Assembly (NCBI RefSeq): GCF_019039215.1
Contig: NZ_JAHNZZ010000001.1
Location: forward strand, 1,464,450-1,528,449
Length of the DNA: 64,000 nucleotides
Reading direction: 5' to 3'
DNA from: Bacillus sp. FJAT-29790
Lineage (GTDB): Bacteria > Bacillota > Bacilli > Bacillales > Cytobacillaceae
Part shown: positions 45,034-55,544 of the stretch, in pieces
Layout of the letters: each line of letters begins with the position of its first letter
Numbering within the stretch: the stretch's first letter is position 1
Program-made: the position numbers and the translations under genes
The notes under the pieces: model-generated
Seen by the model: only the letters and a program-made list of their open reading frames with translations
Told to the model about the DNA's origin: nothing
Database searches by the model: none

Positions 45034-45304
45034 AGGCTCTTTTTTAAACTATGTTTACAACTTATTGCTGTGAAAAGATGTTTTCGTCGACTTTGTTGGT
45101 TTTTTAGTGTGATTTTATATAAGAATCTGAGTTGATTGGAGCGGAGGGCACTTGACTCCTGCGGGAAATAAAGGGAACGGGAGACCCCACAGGCGGTAAC
45201 GACGAGGAGGCTCCCGTCCCTCCCCGTGGAAAGCAAGTGCCCGCAGCGGAAATCAACGGGCAAACTTTGTAAACTAAAACAACAATATATGCAAAAAGAG
45301 CCCT
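45034..45304 (-). repeat. MITE-like palindromic repeat, copy in inverse orientation
   Basis: The core (GTTGATTGGAGCGGAGGGC ... GCAGCGGAAATCAACGGG) is the reverse complement of the copies at 57341 and 61731. Outer ends AGGCTCTTTTTT and AAAAAGAGCC are inverted. It fills most of the gap 44766-45340. An extra stretch of about 40 bp at the left end distinguishes this copy. Confidence 0.8.
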
Positions 45305-45340
45305 ATGAAAAGATTCTTTGACTAAGAAAGGGTGAAACTT

Positions 45341-45652
45341 ATGAAGATAACTGGCTTTTCGGTTGAACAATTAATCGACCCCACAGGCATCTTAACAGGA
45401 GAGCGTTTTGAATTCTTTTTGGATATTGAAGTGGATGAGGACGATGAATTATATTCGGAAAATGGCGTGCAGCTTCGGGTTCTATACTATAATGACGAAG
45501 AACAGAGCAAAATATTAAATTATCATTTCCTTGTAAATGTTTCAAATGAAATTTTGAATTTTGAGTTAGACGATGACGAAGAACGAATAGTCACACATTT
45601 TTGCAAGGAGCATCTATCTGATGCGGAAGAAAAGAATGAAGAGCAGGCTTAG
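45341..45652 (+). CDS. DUF6509 family protein
   Basis: 103 residues, very acidic. FSVEQLIDPTGILTGERFEF (res. 6-25) and LDIEVDEDDELYSENGVQLRV are characteristic. The ATG of MKITGFS was chosen because AAAGGGTG stands six bases before it. Soluble; unknown function. It begins 37 bp after the end of the repeat copy, so the repeat may contribute to its upstream region. Confidence 0.72.
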   Translation: MKITGFSVEQLIDPTGILTGERFEFFLDIEVDEDDELYSENGVQLRVLYYNDEEQSKILNYHFLVNVSNEILNFELDDDEERIVTHFCKEHLSDAEEKNEEQA

Positions 45653-45664
45653 CCTGCTCTCTTT
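45640..45664. terminator. Hairpin shared by convergent genes
   Basis: AGAGCAGGC and GCCTGCTCT form a 9-bp stem whose loop is the stop codon region of the DUF6509 gene; CTTT follows. Confidence 0.65.
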
Positions 45665-46070
45665 ACTCTACTTCGATTTCCTTTCCCTCATCCACAATAT
45701 GGTACATCAAGTGGGCTAAATGATGGATGGGGCTCAATTCTTCCTCGTCCGCTTCTTCTTCCATATTCTCTTCATTAAATTCAAGATCATTCAATTGAAG
45801 CGCCGCAAATTGATAGAAATCCTTCAACTCAAACGCATAACAGGCACTTGGATCTTCGTTCTCCTCTTCATATTGAAGGACCATATAAGATTCCTTCCCT
45901 TCGCTGTCAATCGCATCGAAATAAACAAAGAAGCCGATATTCGTATCTAATTCGAACAAATGTCTTGTGCCGCCTGCAGTAAAACGCTCAAAATCATTTT
46001 CACTTAATTTTTGCACCTTCATTTTTTCCACTAGGTCTTCTTTGTGAAAATGAACTGTAAATTCTTTCAT
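45663..46070 (-). CDS. Hypothetical acidic protein
   Basis: 135 residues, strongly acidic in the C-terminal half (EENMEEEADEEELSPIHHLA). No recognised family and no membrane segment. AAGGGGGAAAAGTC precedes the ATG. Convergent with the DUF6509 gene. Function unknown. Confidence 0.7.
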   Translation of the reverse strand: MKEFTVHFHKEDLVEKMKVQKLSENDFERFTAGGTRHLFELDTNIGFFVYFDAIDSEGKESYMVLQYEEENEDPSACYAFELKDFYQFAALQLNDLEFNEENMEEEADEEELSPIHHLAHLMYHIVDEGKEIEVE

Positions 46071-46290
46071 GACTTTTCCCCCTTTTTTTAACTAACGCCA
46101 AACGCTTGACATATATATTATTACCCATTTTATAGTCAAACTCCAATTAATTTTTCAATACTCTTTTACTGTATGATGAATTTAGTCCATTTATTAAATT
46201 TATGTAGTTAATACGATTGATTTGCCCAGTTAACGAATTCCGTTTTAAGTTGATTGTGGCTCGTATTATTGAATCGATTCAAGATTTCAG

Positions 46291-46325
46291 AAAAAACAAA
46301 AGAGCCTTCTACTAAGAGGCTCTTT
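46291..46325. terminator. Rho-independent terminator of the second csp gene
   Basis: AAAGAGCC and GGCTCTTT pair; on the minus strand the sequence continues TGTTTTTT. Confidence 0.8.
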
Positions 46326-46336
46326 CGTTTCGGACA

Positions 46337-46537
46337 TTATATCTTTGTTACATTGACTGCTTGGGGTCCACGCTGCCCTTGTTCAATGTCAAAATTCACT
46401 TCTTGACCTTCATCAAGAGATTTAAAGCCTTCGCCTTGAATGGCTGAAAAGTGAACAAATACATCCTCTCCGCCTTCAACCTCGATAAATCCAAAGCCTT
46501 TTTCCGCGTTAAACCATTTTACTTTACCTGTTGCCAT
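46337..46537 (-). CDS. Cold-shock protein (CspA family)
   Basis: 66 residues with RNP1 KGFGFI and RNP2 VFVHF; RNA chaperone and single-strand DNA/RNA binder. AGGAGGATTTAAA precedes the ATG. It lies downstream of and co-directional with the RNA helicase gene cshA (gap about 170 bp). Confidence 0.97.
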   Translation of the reverse strand: MATGKVKWFNAEKGFGFIEVEGGEDVFVHFSAIQGEGFKSLDEGQEVNFDIEQGQRGPQAVNVTKI

Positions 46538-46705
46538 TTTAAATCCTCCTAAATTTCGATCACTGACAGATTGGATAAATTAATCTGCATCTATTAATAT
46601 GGGAAAAAAATCAGGATTTTATTCCACATGTACGAATTGTAAAACAAAAGAAAATTTTCGCCATATTAGTGTAAATTTCATATTGTATTAGGCTTTATGA
46701 AATTC

Positions 46706-48157
46706 TTATTTGCTTTGCGTTCTGCTTCTTCTGCGATCTCTGCCGTCTCTTCCGCCAGGTCTGCCGCTTCCTGTATTTCTTCCACGATCATTATAACGTT
46801 TTCTATTATCACCGCCGCGATCGCCTCTAGGTTTTCTCACCCGAATTGGTTCGACAGCTGTTAATTTAACTGGGGTTACATCAGGATCTTTTGTCAGTAA
46901 TTTTAAAGCAGCAGCAAGCAATGTCACTGAATCTGTGTCTTCAAGCAGATTTTCAGCTGCTCTTTTATAGTCATTATGATCATTTTTTTCGATAATAGCC
47001 ATTAAACGATTAATCGTTGCCTGCTGATTGCCTGCAAGGACATCTTTAAATGATGGAACTGGCTTTTTCATCATTTTACTTTTTGTGACATTTTCAATGA
47101 TTTTCAAATGGTCGATTTCTCTTGGTGAAACAAAAGTAACCGCTAATCCTTTGTTCCCAGCACGTCCTGTTCTTCCGATACGGTGCACATAGCTTTCTGG
47201 ATCTTGTGGGATATCAAAGTTATACACATGAGATACACCGCTAATATCAAGGCCCCTAGCTGCTACATCCGTTGCAACCATGATATCGATTGTCGATTCT
47301 TTAAAGCGGCGGATAACTTGGTCACGCTTAGCCTGTGGAATATCCCCATGGATCCCTTCAGCCGAATATCCGCGTTTAATCAAGCCCTCTACTACTTCGT
47401 CAACACGCTTTTTCGTCCGTCCGAAAACGATCGCAAGCTCTGGTGACTGGATGTCTAAAAGACTGCAGAGCACATCAAATTTTTGTTTCTCATGAACTTC
47501 CATATAATGTTGCTCAATATTTTTTACTGTCATTTCTTTTGCTTGAATTTTTACTAATTCTGGATCTTTCATGAATTTTTCTGCAAGAGATTGAATTCTT
47601 CTTGGCATTGTTGCAGAGAAAAGCATGGTTTGGCGTTCGCCTTTAACTTCACTTAGGATTCTTTCAATATCCTCGATAAAGCCCATGTTTAGCATTTCAT
47701 CCGCTTCATCTAGGACAACCATTTTGATGTTGCTTAGGCGAATCGTTTTTCTTTCAATATGGTCGATCAATCTACCTGGTGTCGCAGCAATAATTTGCGG
47801 GCGATTTTTCAAGCTGCGAATTTGGCGGTTAATGTCCTGACCACCGTAAATCGGTAATGTTTTAACACCTTTCATTTGACCGATACGGTTCAATTCTTCT
47901 GCTACTTGAACAGCAAGTTCACGAGTAGGGGCAAGTACAAGTCCTTGGATGCCTTCAGTTATGTCAATTTGTTCTAATAAAGGTACGCCAAATGCAGTTG
48001 TTTTTCCTGTACCTGTTTGCGCCTGTCCGATCATGTCTTTTCCTTGCAAACCAATTGGAATCGCTTGTGCCTGAATTGGTGTTGGTTCCTCGAACCCCAT
48101 ATTTGATAGTGCTTTTACTAATTCATTACTTAGACCGAAATCTGAAAAAGTTGTCAA
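46706..48157 (-). CDS. cshA: DEAD-box RNA helicase CshA
   Basis: 483 residues. Q motif ([14 protein letters not shown]), Walker [13 protein letters not shown] box [12 protein letters not shown], and [10 protein letters not shown] are intact. The C-terminus is an Arg/Gly-rich RNA-binding tail ([18 protein letters not shown]). In B. subtilis CshA helps unwind structured mRNA at low temperature and works with the degradosome and Csp proteins. It starts at TTG behind GGAGGAACAAATACT. The upstream gap of 310 bp shows a hairpin at 48258-48287 (CCAAATGG/CCATTTGG). Confidence 0.95.
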   Translation of the reverse strand: MTTFSDFGLSNELVKALSNMGFEEPTPIQAQAIPIGLQGKDMIGQAQTGTGKTTAFGVPLLEQIDITEGIQGLVLAPTRELAVQVAEELNRIGQMKGVKTLPIYGGQDINRQIRSLKNRPQIIAATPGRLIDHIERKTIRLSNIKMVVLDEADEMLNMGFIEDIERILSEVKGERQTMLFSATMPRRIQSLAEKFMKDPELVKIQAKEMTVKNIEQHYMEVHEKQKFDVLCSLLDIQSPELAIVFGRTKKRVDEVVEGLIKRGYSAEGIHGDIPQAKRDQVIRRFKESTIDIMVATDVAARGLDISGVSHVYNFDIPQDPESYVHRIGRTGRAGNKGLAVTFVSPREIDHLKIIENVTKSKMMKKPVPSFKDVLAGNQQATINRLMAIIEKNDHNDYKRAAENLLEDTDSVTLLAAALKLLTKDPDVTPVKLTAVEPIRVRKPRGDRGGDNRKRYNDRGRNTGSGRPGGRDGRDRRRSRTQSK

Positions 48158-48422
48158 AGTATTTGTTCCTCCTTATTTTAAGCCTTTACAAGGTCATCTA
48201 TTTCTATTTATCTGTTCGTACGTTACTAGGTTTTCCAGTTTGCATCTCTTTTTTACTTCCAAATGGAGAATTTATTTTTCCATTTGGAAATTATTCATTA
48301 GAGCATTTTTCCTAATTGCTACTCAAAGAAAAATGAAATTATTATTCCAAAAAAGCAAACATATGGATGGATTCTCTTTTGGGGAATGAATGAAGTATAC
48401 AAAGTGGAGAAAAAATAACGTG

Positions 48423-48452
48423 AAAAAGTGATGCATGACTGACATGCATCAC
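48423..48452 (-). terminator. Rho-independent terminator of the third csp gene
   Basis: GTGATGCATG and CATGCATCAC pair around five bases; TTTTT follows on the minus strand. Confidence 0.85.
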
Positions 48453-48467
48453 CACATTATCGCATTA

Positions 48468-48668
48468 TTATGCTTTTTCTACGTTAGCAGCTTGTGGTCC
48501 ACGGTTACCTTCAACGATTTCGAAAGTTACAGCTTGGCCTTCTTCTAAAGTTTTGAAACCTTCAGATTGGATAGCTGAGAAGTGTACGAATACATCTTGG
48601 CCTTCTGAAGATTCGATAAATCCAAATCCTTTTTCTGCATTAAACCATTTTACTTTACCTGAGTTCAT
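48468..48668 (-). CDS. Cold-shock protein (CspA family)
   Basis: 66 residues, RNP1 KGFGFI and RNP2 VFVHF. GGAGGTAAGAAC before the ATG. Upstream of cshA on the same strand, with its own terminator. With the copies at 21535 and 46337 it makes three csp genes in the window. Confidence 0.97.
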   Translation of the reverse strand: MNSGKVKWFNAEKGFGFIESSEGQDVFVHFSAIQSEGFKTLEEGQAVTFEIVEGNRGPQAANVEKA

Positions 48669-48837
48669 GTTCTTACCTCCAAAAATATGTTCACTATAAG
48701 TCTTTATTATATAAACTTAAACATAAAAAGATCGTACGACAATAAAATGGGGAGTAAAATCGCCTACATTTCATTGCAGCTACGACCACTTATCCAAACA
48801 ATATAAATATCGAACATTACAGCGTTAATTTAAATAT

Positions 48838-48886
48838 AAACGAATATACCTAAAAAGTCAATTCTTTTTAGGAAGTATTCGTTTTT
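48838..48886. other. Long two-part hairpin in a gene-free region
   Basis: AAACGAATA/TATTCGTTT outside and CCTAAAAAG/CTTTTTAGG inside form one extended stem-loop followed by T residues on the plus strand. No plus-strand gene ends just before it. Could be a terminator for an unseen transcript. Confidence 0.5.
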
Positions 48887-48889
48887 AGT

Positions 48890-48921
48890 GAAGGACAACC
48901 AATCCGGTTTGGTTGTCCTTC
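48890..48921. other. Second hairpin, adjacent
   Basis: GAAGGACAACCAA and TTGGTTGTCCTTC, a perfect 13-bp stem with a 6-base loop, 4 bases after the preceding hairpin. No T run. The rest of the 977-bp gap 48669-49645 shows no supported gene. Confidence 0.5.
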
Positions 48922-48950
48922 TGACATATTCGAGATTTCATTTTTATATC

Positions 48951-49050
48951 TAGCTTCTGCGCACACCGACGTTCAGGACGTACTATGTGTCGACAATGCG
49001 AAAGAACACAGCTGTTTGTCGGCCAATATGTGATCAGTAAGGAGAGCTCC
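48951..49050. repeat. Degenerate interspersed repeat fragment
   Basis: Begins with TATCTAGCTTCTGCGC and contains GACGTTCAGGACGTACTATG and TGTCGACAATGCG; resembles repeat fragments between genes in Bacillus and the short fragment at 22440. Weak evidence. Confidence 0.35.
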
Positions 49051-49645
49051 TTAATAAAAACATACCAGGAACAATCTGCCCTTTGATTGTTGCGCTTTGC
49101 TTTTTTTCTTGCACCTAAAACAATGAAAGCCCTGCCTCTCTTCCATCCTTACGGCTCCTTGGCCGTGCCAGCGGGAATCAGGTATGACGAAAATCAATAT
49201 CGGAAAATAATACTCTTTGAAATGTTTCACACATGTAGATTAAAAACTTATGAAGTGTTAAAGCGAAGTCGTTTCTGGTTCTTAGATAACGATTTAAGAA
49301 GAAATTCAACATGATTTTGTTGTCCACAAATTATTTCTTAATTTAATTGCTTTACTTATTAATCTAAAGAGCATCACGATATGGAAAGCACTAAAGTGAC
49401 TGCTTAAAACACCTTTAGAGCTAAACATACAAAATAAAAAAGCCTGAACCTGTAAATTGAAGGATGTTAACGCTCCGACATTTCATACGGATTCACGACT
49501 TAACTACTTGATCTCAAACACATCGCTTATCATAATATCAAACAACCACTTAGAATGTCAAGGAACTTATCGAATCTCTTTTTCTGAAACTAATCATTAT
49601 GTTCATTCGTATTATATGATAATCTTTTGGCAGGAGGTGCTACTT

Positions 49646-50032
49646 ATGGAATTTGGTCCAGGATTTGGTTTTGATATGTTTTCAATTATTGATGCTATTT
49701 TTCCGATTTTCTTTATTTTGATTTTTGGCTTTATTGTTTTTGCGATTATTAACGGGATTAAACAGTGGAATCATAATAATAAGCAGCCGATATTGAATGT
49801 TTCTGCAAAGCTGGTTACAAAACGCACTGAGGTGAGCAGAAGCCTTCATAATCATGATGAACATACTCACCATCATACATCAACAAGCTATTATGCTACT
49901 TTCGAAGTAGAAAGCGGGGACAGAATGGAGTTTCTGATGAGTGGTTCCGAGTATGGTCAATTGGCTGAAGGTGATTATGGAAAACTGAAATTTCAAGGCA
50001 CGCGGTACCTTGGGTTCGAGCGATGGCAGTGA
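49646..50032 (+). CDS. DUF2500 domain-containing membrane protein
   Basis: 128 residues. One membrane segment (about 10-35, SIIDAIFPIFFILIFGF onward), then a soluble part with NVSAKLVTKRTEVSR, a His-rich loop (NHDEHTHHHT) and YYATFEVESGDRMEF, characteristic of DUF2500. The ATG at 49646 follows CAGGAGGTGCTACTT; the frame is open for 63 codons upstream but without a ribosome binding site. Function unknown; the His-rich loop might bind metal. Confidence 0.82.
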   Translation: MEFGPGFGFDMFSIIDAIFPIFFILIFGFIVFAIINGIKQWNHNNKQPILNVSAKLVTKRTEVSRSLHNHDEHTHHHTSTSYYATFEVESGDRMEFLMSGSEYGQLAEGDYGKLKFQGTRYLGFERWQ

Positions 50033-50058
50033 AAGCTCATTCATAATGAGCTTTCCTC
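50031..50058 (+). terminator. Hairpin after the DUF2500 gene
   Basis: GAAAGCTCAT and ATGAGCTTTC pair around five bases, directly after the stop codon; CTCCTAT follows instead of a clean T run. Confidence 0.6.
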
Positions 50059-50110
50059 CTATCTGGTTAGGTTGTCATACACTTCTTCCCAATAATAAGG
50101 AGGATTTCTT

Positions 50111-50905
50111 TTGAGAGAGCATATTATTGAAGTGATTAAACAAATTGAGATCGATTATGAGGTGAAAGTTCTTTATGCTTGTGAATCTGGCAGCCGTGCT
50201 TGGGGATTCCCTTCTAAGGATAGTGACTATGATGTTCGATTTATTTACATACATAAAAAGGACTGGTACCTATCCATTGATCAGAAACGGGATGTAATTG
50301 AAATTCCTAAGCATGATTCCCTTTCCATTCCTGTTGATGAGCTATTAGATGTGAGCGGCTGGGAAATAACAAAGGCCCTCAAGCTATTCAGGAAATCGAA
50401 CCCGCCTCTTTTGGAGTGGATGCACTCGAGTATTGTGTATTACCAAGCATTTTCCACGATTGATAAAATGAAGACTTTAGCCGAAAATATCTTTGCACCT
50501 CCATCATGCTTGTACCACTACCTCAATATGGCGAAAGGGAATTATCGCGATTACCTGCAAGGCGAAGAGATAAAGATTAAGAAGTATTTCTATGTACTGC
50601 GACCCATCCTTGCTGCAAAATGGATTAAAAAATACAATTCGATCCCGCCGATCTTGTTTCAACGTTTGCTTGAGGATATTCTGCCTGCGGGTGAACTAAA
50701 AAATGAAATCGAAACATTATTGAAGCGAAAAATGGCTGGTGAGGAGCTCGATTTAGAACCAAGAATTACACTTATCAACCAGTTCCTAAATGAAGAAATT
50801 GAACATTTGGAAGCATATGCAAAGAGTTTAGATATTTACATACAAGACCCAACAAAACAGTTCGATCAACTATTCAGAGAGACATTAGCGGAGGTTTGGA
50901 ATTAA
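50111..50905 (+). CDS. Nucleotidyltransferase domain protein (YcgL/RlaP-like)
   Basis: 264 residues. The nucleotidyltransferase site is GSRAWG followed by DSDYDVRF (residues 27-47) with two metal-binding Asp. Later NPPLLEWMHS and a helical C-terminal half match the YcgL (PF10127) family, related to proteins associated with RNA ligases. TTG start behind AAGGAGGATTTCTT. No antitoxin-like partner is adjacent. Substrate unknown. Confidence 0.85.
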   Translation: MREHIIEVIKQIEIDYEVKVLYACESGSRAWGFPSKDSDYDVRFIYIHKKDWYLSIDQKRDVIEIPKHDSLSIPVDELLDVSGWEITKALKLFRKSNPPLLEWMHSSIVYYQAFSTIDKMKTLAENIFAPPSCLYHYLNMAKGNYRDYLQGEEIKIKKYFYVLRPILAAKWIKKYNSIPPILFQRLLEDILPAGELKNEIETLLKRKMAGEELDLEPRITLINQFLNEEIEHLEAYAKSLDIYIQDPTKQFDQLFRETLAEVWN

Positions 50906-50976
50906 GAAATGCAATTGATGGTGGACCCAATATAATTAGAAGGAACCTTCTTTTTCTCATTAAAAGACAAACAAAA

Positions 50977-51002
50977 GAAAAACTCTCATAGTTAGAGAGT
51001 TT
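50977..51002 (-). terminator. Rho-independent terminator of glpD
   Basis: AAACTCTC and GAGAGTTT pair and TTTCTTTTG follows on the minus strand. The hairpin overlaps the glpD stop codon. Confidence 0.75.
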
Positions 51003-52668
51003 AGGATTGATCAAATGGGATCGATGCATCTTTTAATTCATTTTCCAATTCAAATTGGAATGTTAATTTCTTGTCTTGATCCCATTTAAAAAAATCAGCC
51101 ATATAGTTGATCACCTGATTTTGATATTTCCTAACAGAATCAATATCGAACAGCAAGACACCTGTCCTGCGATGAAAGAAGTCTACCGGGGTTGCGGTCA
51201 TTTCATGTTCTAAAGCATATTTCAGTTTAAGCCACAACTTCACTGGCATATTATAATTATCTGATTCATTTTCGCCAAACTTTTCAATCATATTGAATAT
51301 TATCGAGACATTCGATCCATACATAGAAGCGAGATGTTGAGCATCTTCCTTTTTTAAGCCTAGCTCCTCCCCTTTTTGAGACTGCATCGCAACAAACTCC
51401 CTAAAATTACTTGAACCGCCCACATCCCCGCCGGATATTGGCAATTCCTTCGTCATACAACCTGGAAATTGTTGATTTTTTTCCTCTTTAAATTTTTCCG
51501 CAAGTAAATCAACAATCGTTTCAGCCATTTTCCGATATCCTGTTAATTTACCGCCGGCAATTGTAATCAGCCCCGATTGGGATTCCCATATTTCATCCTT
51601 ACGAGAAATTTCTGAGGGATCTTTTCCCTCTTCCAAAATTAGCGGGCGGACGCCTGCCCAGCTGGATTCAATATCTTTTTCTGAAATTTTTACGTCAGGA
51701 AACATATAATTGATCGCATGAATAATGTAGCTTCTATCATCAGCAGTCATTTTGGGACTTACAGGATCTTCACCGTAAAATGTATCAGTTGTTCCTACAT
51801 ACGCTTTTCCATCTCTCGGAATGGCAAAAACCATTCTTTTATCAGGTGTATCAAAATAGACGGCCTGCTTTAATGGGAACCTCGTTTGATCTATGACTAG
51901 GTGAACGCCTTTCGTAAGCCGCAATGCCTTCCCTTTTTTAGAGCCATCCTTTTCGCGGATTGAATCCACCCAGGGGCCAGCCGCATTAACAATCTTTTCT
52001 GCCATGATTTCATATTTTTCTCCGGATAACTGATCGACAACGGAAACACCGCTCACCTTTTCATTTGTGTATAAAAGATTTTCAACCTTAGTGTAGTTAA
52101 GTGCGGTAGCACCCTCTCGTGCCCCTCTTTTCATTACTTCAATAGTTAATCGTGCATCATCCGTCCGGTATTCAACATAATAACCTCCACCTTTTAAACC
52201 ATCTTTCTTAATAAGTGGCTCTCTATTAATCGTCTCTTGCACACTCAGCATTTTTCTCCTTTCAGATTTTTTAACTCCTGCTAAAAAATCGTACATACGA
52301 AGCCCGACAGAAGTGCTGAATTTCCCAAATGTTCCTCCCTCATGCATGGGTAGAAGCATAAATTCAGGGGTTGTTACATGCGGGCCGTTTTCATATACAA
52401 TGGCGCGTTCTTTTCCTACCTCCGCCACCATTTTTACTTCAAACTGTTTTAAATAGCGGAGCCCGCCATGGACTAATTTTGTTGACCGGCTCGAAGTACC
52501 AGCGGCAAAATCCTGCATCTCGACTAAAGCTGTTTTCATCCCCCGTGTTGCAGCATCCAGAGCAATGCCAGCACCAGTAATCCCGCCGCCGATGACCAAA
52601 ACATCAAATGTTTCCGATTTCAGTTTATTTGTGATTTCATTTCGAAATTGGTTGGAAAATTTCATCAT
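51001..52668 (-). CDS. glpD: Aerobic glycerol-3-phosphate dehydrogenase
   Basis: FAD flavoprotein of 555 residues that oxidises glycerol 3-phosphate to dihydroxyacetone phosphate and reduces menaquinone at the membrane. The FAD motif [19 protein letters not shown] is near residue 25; [18 protein letters not shown] follows, and the C-terminal cap domain is complete. RBS AAGGAGGACACA. Its leader holds a terminator (52733-52785) for GlpP-dependent antitermination, so glycerol 3-phosphate probably switches it on. Last gene of glpP-glpF-glpK-glpD. Confidence 0.96.
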   Translation of the reverse strand: MMKFSNQFRNEITNKLKSETFDVLVIGGGITGAGIALDAATRGMKTALVEMQDFAAGTSSRSTKLVHGGLRYLKQFEVKMVAEVGKERAIVYENGPHVTTPEFMLLPMHEGGTFGKFSTSVGLRMYDFLAGVKKSERRKMLSVQETINREPLIKKDGLKGGGYYVEYRTDDARLTIEVMKRGAREGATALNYTKVENLLYTNEKVSGVSVVDQLSGEKYEIMAEKIVNAAGPWVDSIREKDGSKKGKALRLTKGVHLVIDQTRFPLKQAVYFDTPDKRMVFAIPRDGKAYVGTTDTFYGEDPVSPKMTADDRSYIIHAINYMFPDVKISEKDIESSWAGVRPLILEEGKDPSEISRKDEIWESQSGLITIAGGKLTGYRKMAETIVDLLAEKFKEEKNQQFPGCMTKELPISGGDVGGSSNFREFVAMQSQKGEELGLKKEDAQHLASMYGSNVSIIFNMIEKFGENESDNYNMPVKLWLKLKYALEHEMTATPVDFFHRRTGVLLFDIDSVRKYQNQVINYMADFFKWDQDKKLTFQFELENELKDASIPFDQS

Positions 52669-52732
52669 TGTGTCCTCCTTTATTTGAAAGGGTAACTACT
52701 CTAAGTTATTCCCTTTAGTGACAGGGGGCAAT

Positions 52733-52785
52733 AAAAAAAGACCACAAAATACATTATCGGGTTAACGATAATGATTTTGTGGTCT
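52733..52785 (-). terminator. glpD leader terminator (GlpP antitermination target)
   Basis: A stem of AGACCACAAAAT with ATTTTGTGGTCT, extended by CGATAATG/CATTATCG, then seven T residues on the minus strand, 65 bp before glpD. In B. subtilis GlpP bound to glycerol 3-phosphate prevents termination at the equivalent site. Confidence 0.85.
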
Positions 52786-52820
52786 CTCCAGTTCTCCTGC
52801 CGAGCTATTAACTTAAATTC

Positions 52821-52849
52821 ATTTTATCATATTCATTCTATTTTGGAAA
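52821..52849 (-). promoter_or_regulatory. Putative glpD promoter
   Basis: On the minus strand TTTCCA, 17 bases, TAAAAT, about 35 bp before the leader terminator. The -35 is weak. Confidence 0.45.
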
Positions 52850-52858
52850 CGATATGAT
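52843..52858 (+). promoter_or_regulatory. Putative cre (CcpA) site at the glpD promoter
   Basis: TTGGAAACGATATGAT matches 15 of 16 cre positions and overlaps the putative -35. Suggests glucose repression of glpD. Confidence 0.45.
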
Positions 52859-52866
52859 CAATCTTT

Positions 52867-54372
<1,506 letters not shown>

Positions 54373-54385
54373 TCATTTTTTATTT

Positions 54386-54495
54386 TGGCTTTTTTCGCAT
54401 ATATTGTTGATTTTTGAGGAGTCAAGCACCCTCTGCTCCAATGAACTCAGATAATTAAATTTACACTTATAAAGCAACAAACTTTACGAATGCAG
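54386..54495 (+). repeat. Decayed, internally deleted MITE-like repeat between glpF and glpK
   Basis: The left end GGCTTTTTTCGCATATATTGTTG and right end CACTTATAAAGCAACAAACT are those of the full repeat, but only about 110 of 230 bp remain: the GC-rich centre is reduced to GGAGTCAAGCACCCTCTGCTCC. It makes up most of the glpF-glpK gap. Confidence 0.75.
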
Positions 54496-54512
54496 TATAT
54501 ATTTTTTCTATT

Positions 54513-55337
54513 TTAAGCGGCAGTATTTGATGTTTCCATAGGTCCAGGCTGCTTCTTTCCAAAAAGATGAGCGAGTAATAATACTACTATATTAACAACT
54601 AGTACAACCCATAACATATTTGTCACTTTCCCTGTAAACATGAGCTGATAGAATACAGTACCAAGTGATCCCCCCATAATCGGCCCAACTACCGGGATCC
54701 AAGCATAACCCCAATTTGATTTTCCTTTCCCTGGGATCGGCAAAAGAAAATGGGCGATCCTTGGACCAAGATCACGGGCAGGATTTATTGCATACCCTGT
54801 TGTTCCTCCGAGTGACATGCCGATTACAACAATCAACAATCCAACAGCGATCGGATTCAAGCCTTCAGAAAATTGGTTCACACCGATGAACAGTAAACCT
54901 AATACGAGAATAAAAGTGCCAAAGACTTCACTTAATAAATTTGAAAAAGTATGCGGAATGGCTGGACTTGTTGAAAAAACAGCCAACTTTGCCCCTTGAT
55001 CCTCCGTCACTTTCCAATGCGGCAGATAATGTAGGAAAACAAGAACGCCCCCTAAAAATCCGCCGATTAATTGCGCAATAATATATTCCGGTACGTCTGC
55101 CCATAAAAAATCCCCGTTCAGTGCTAAACCAATGGTTACAGCAGGATTTAAATGCGCTCCACTGATGGAGCCAACAGCAAAGACCGCCATCGTTACAGCT
55201 AAACCCCATGCAATCGTGATCACAACCCAGCCGCCGCTAAACGAATATGTTTTCTTTAAGTTCGCCCCTGCTACAACACCTCCTCCAAATATGATCAGAA
55301 TCATTGTCCCAATTACTTCCCCCATAAAAGCCGACAT
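54513..55337 (-). CDS. glpF: Glycerol uptake facilitator (aquaglyceroporin)
   Basis: 274 residues, six membrane helices plus two half-helices. Two NPA motifs: HLNPAVTIG (near 62) and INPARDLGPR (near 190); the Asp after the second NPA is typical of glycerol rather than water channels. RBS AAAGGGGATTG. The upstream leader carries a terminator (55388-55451) and a good sigma-A promoter, so it is under GlpP antitermination. Confidence 0.95.
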   Translation of the reverse strand: MSAFMGEVIGTMILIIFGGGVVAGANLKKTYSFSGGWVVITIAWGLAVTMAVFAVGSISGAHLNPAVTIGLALNGDFLWADVPEYIIAQLIGGFLGGVLVFLHYLPHWKVTEDQGAKLAVFSTSPAIPHTFSNLLSEVFGTFILVLGLLFIGVNQFSEGLNPIAVGLLIVVIGMSLGGTTGYAINPARDLGPRIAHFLLPIPGKGKSNWGYAWIPVVGPIMGGSLGTVFYQLMFTGKVTNMLWVVLVVNIVVLLLAHLFGKKQPGPMETSNTAA

Positions 55338-55387
55338 TTTTCAATCCCCTTTCAAATAATTTTTTTAGCTCTTTGGTGTATGTATCG

Positions 55388-55451
55388 AAAAAAAAAGGAG
55401 ATCCACAACAGATTAAACCTTAATAAAAGGTTAAAACTGTGTGTATCTCCT
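55388..55451 (-). terminator. glpF leader terminator (GlpP antitermination target)
   Basis: On the minus strand AGGAGAT ... ATCTCCT closes a long imperfect hairpin (inner arms AAACCTT/AAGGTTT) and nine T residues follow. It begins about 50 bp before the glpF start. Its function is inferred from the B. subtilis glpFK leader. Confidence 0.85.
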
Positions 55452-55486
55452 AGTCTCCGACACAACTAATTAACTTGTTAAAATGA

Positions 55487-55515
55487 AGTATACAAGTATA
55501 TGGAAACGCCGTCAA
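55487..55515 (-). promoter_or_regulatory. Sigma-A promoter of glpFK
   Basis: On the minus strand TTGACG, 17 bases, TATACT: five of six -35 matches and a good -10. It lies 35 bp upstream of the leader terminator. Confidence 0.75.
55500..55515 (+). promoter_or_regulatory. Putative cre (CcpA) site in the glpF promoter
   Basis: ATGGAAACGCCGTCAA matches 14 of 16 cre positions and lies across the -35 and spacer. Catabolite repression of glpFK through CcpA is known in B. subtilis. Confidence 0.5.
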
Positions 55516-55544
55516 TCATTTTTTTAATATTTTAAAAATTCTTT

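Noticed and set aside
45104-45370. Frames within the repeat copies (also 57200-57526 and 61728-61931)
   Set aside because: They run through palindromic repeat DNA, differ between copies and lack ribosome binding sites.
49087-49314. 75-codon plus-strand frame in the gap before the DUF2500 gene
   Set aside because: No ribosome binding site, low-quality composition and no recognisable similarity.
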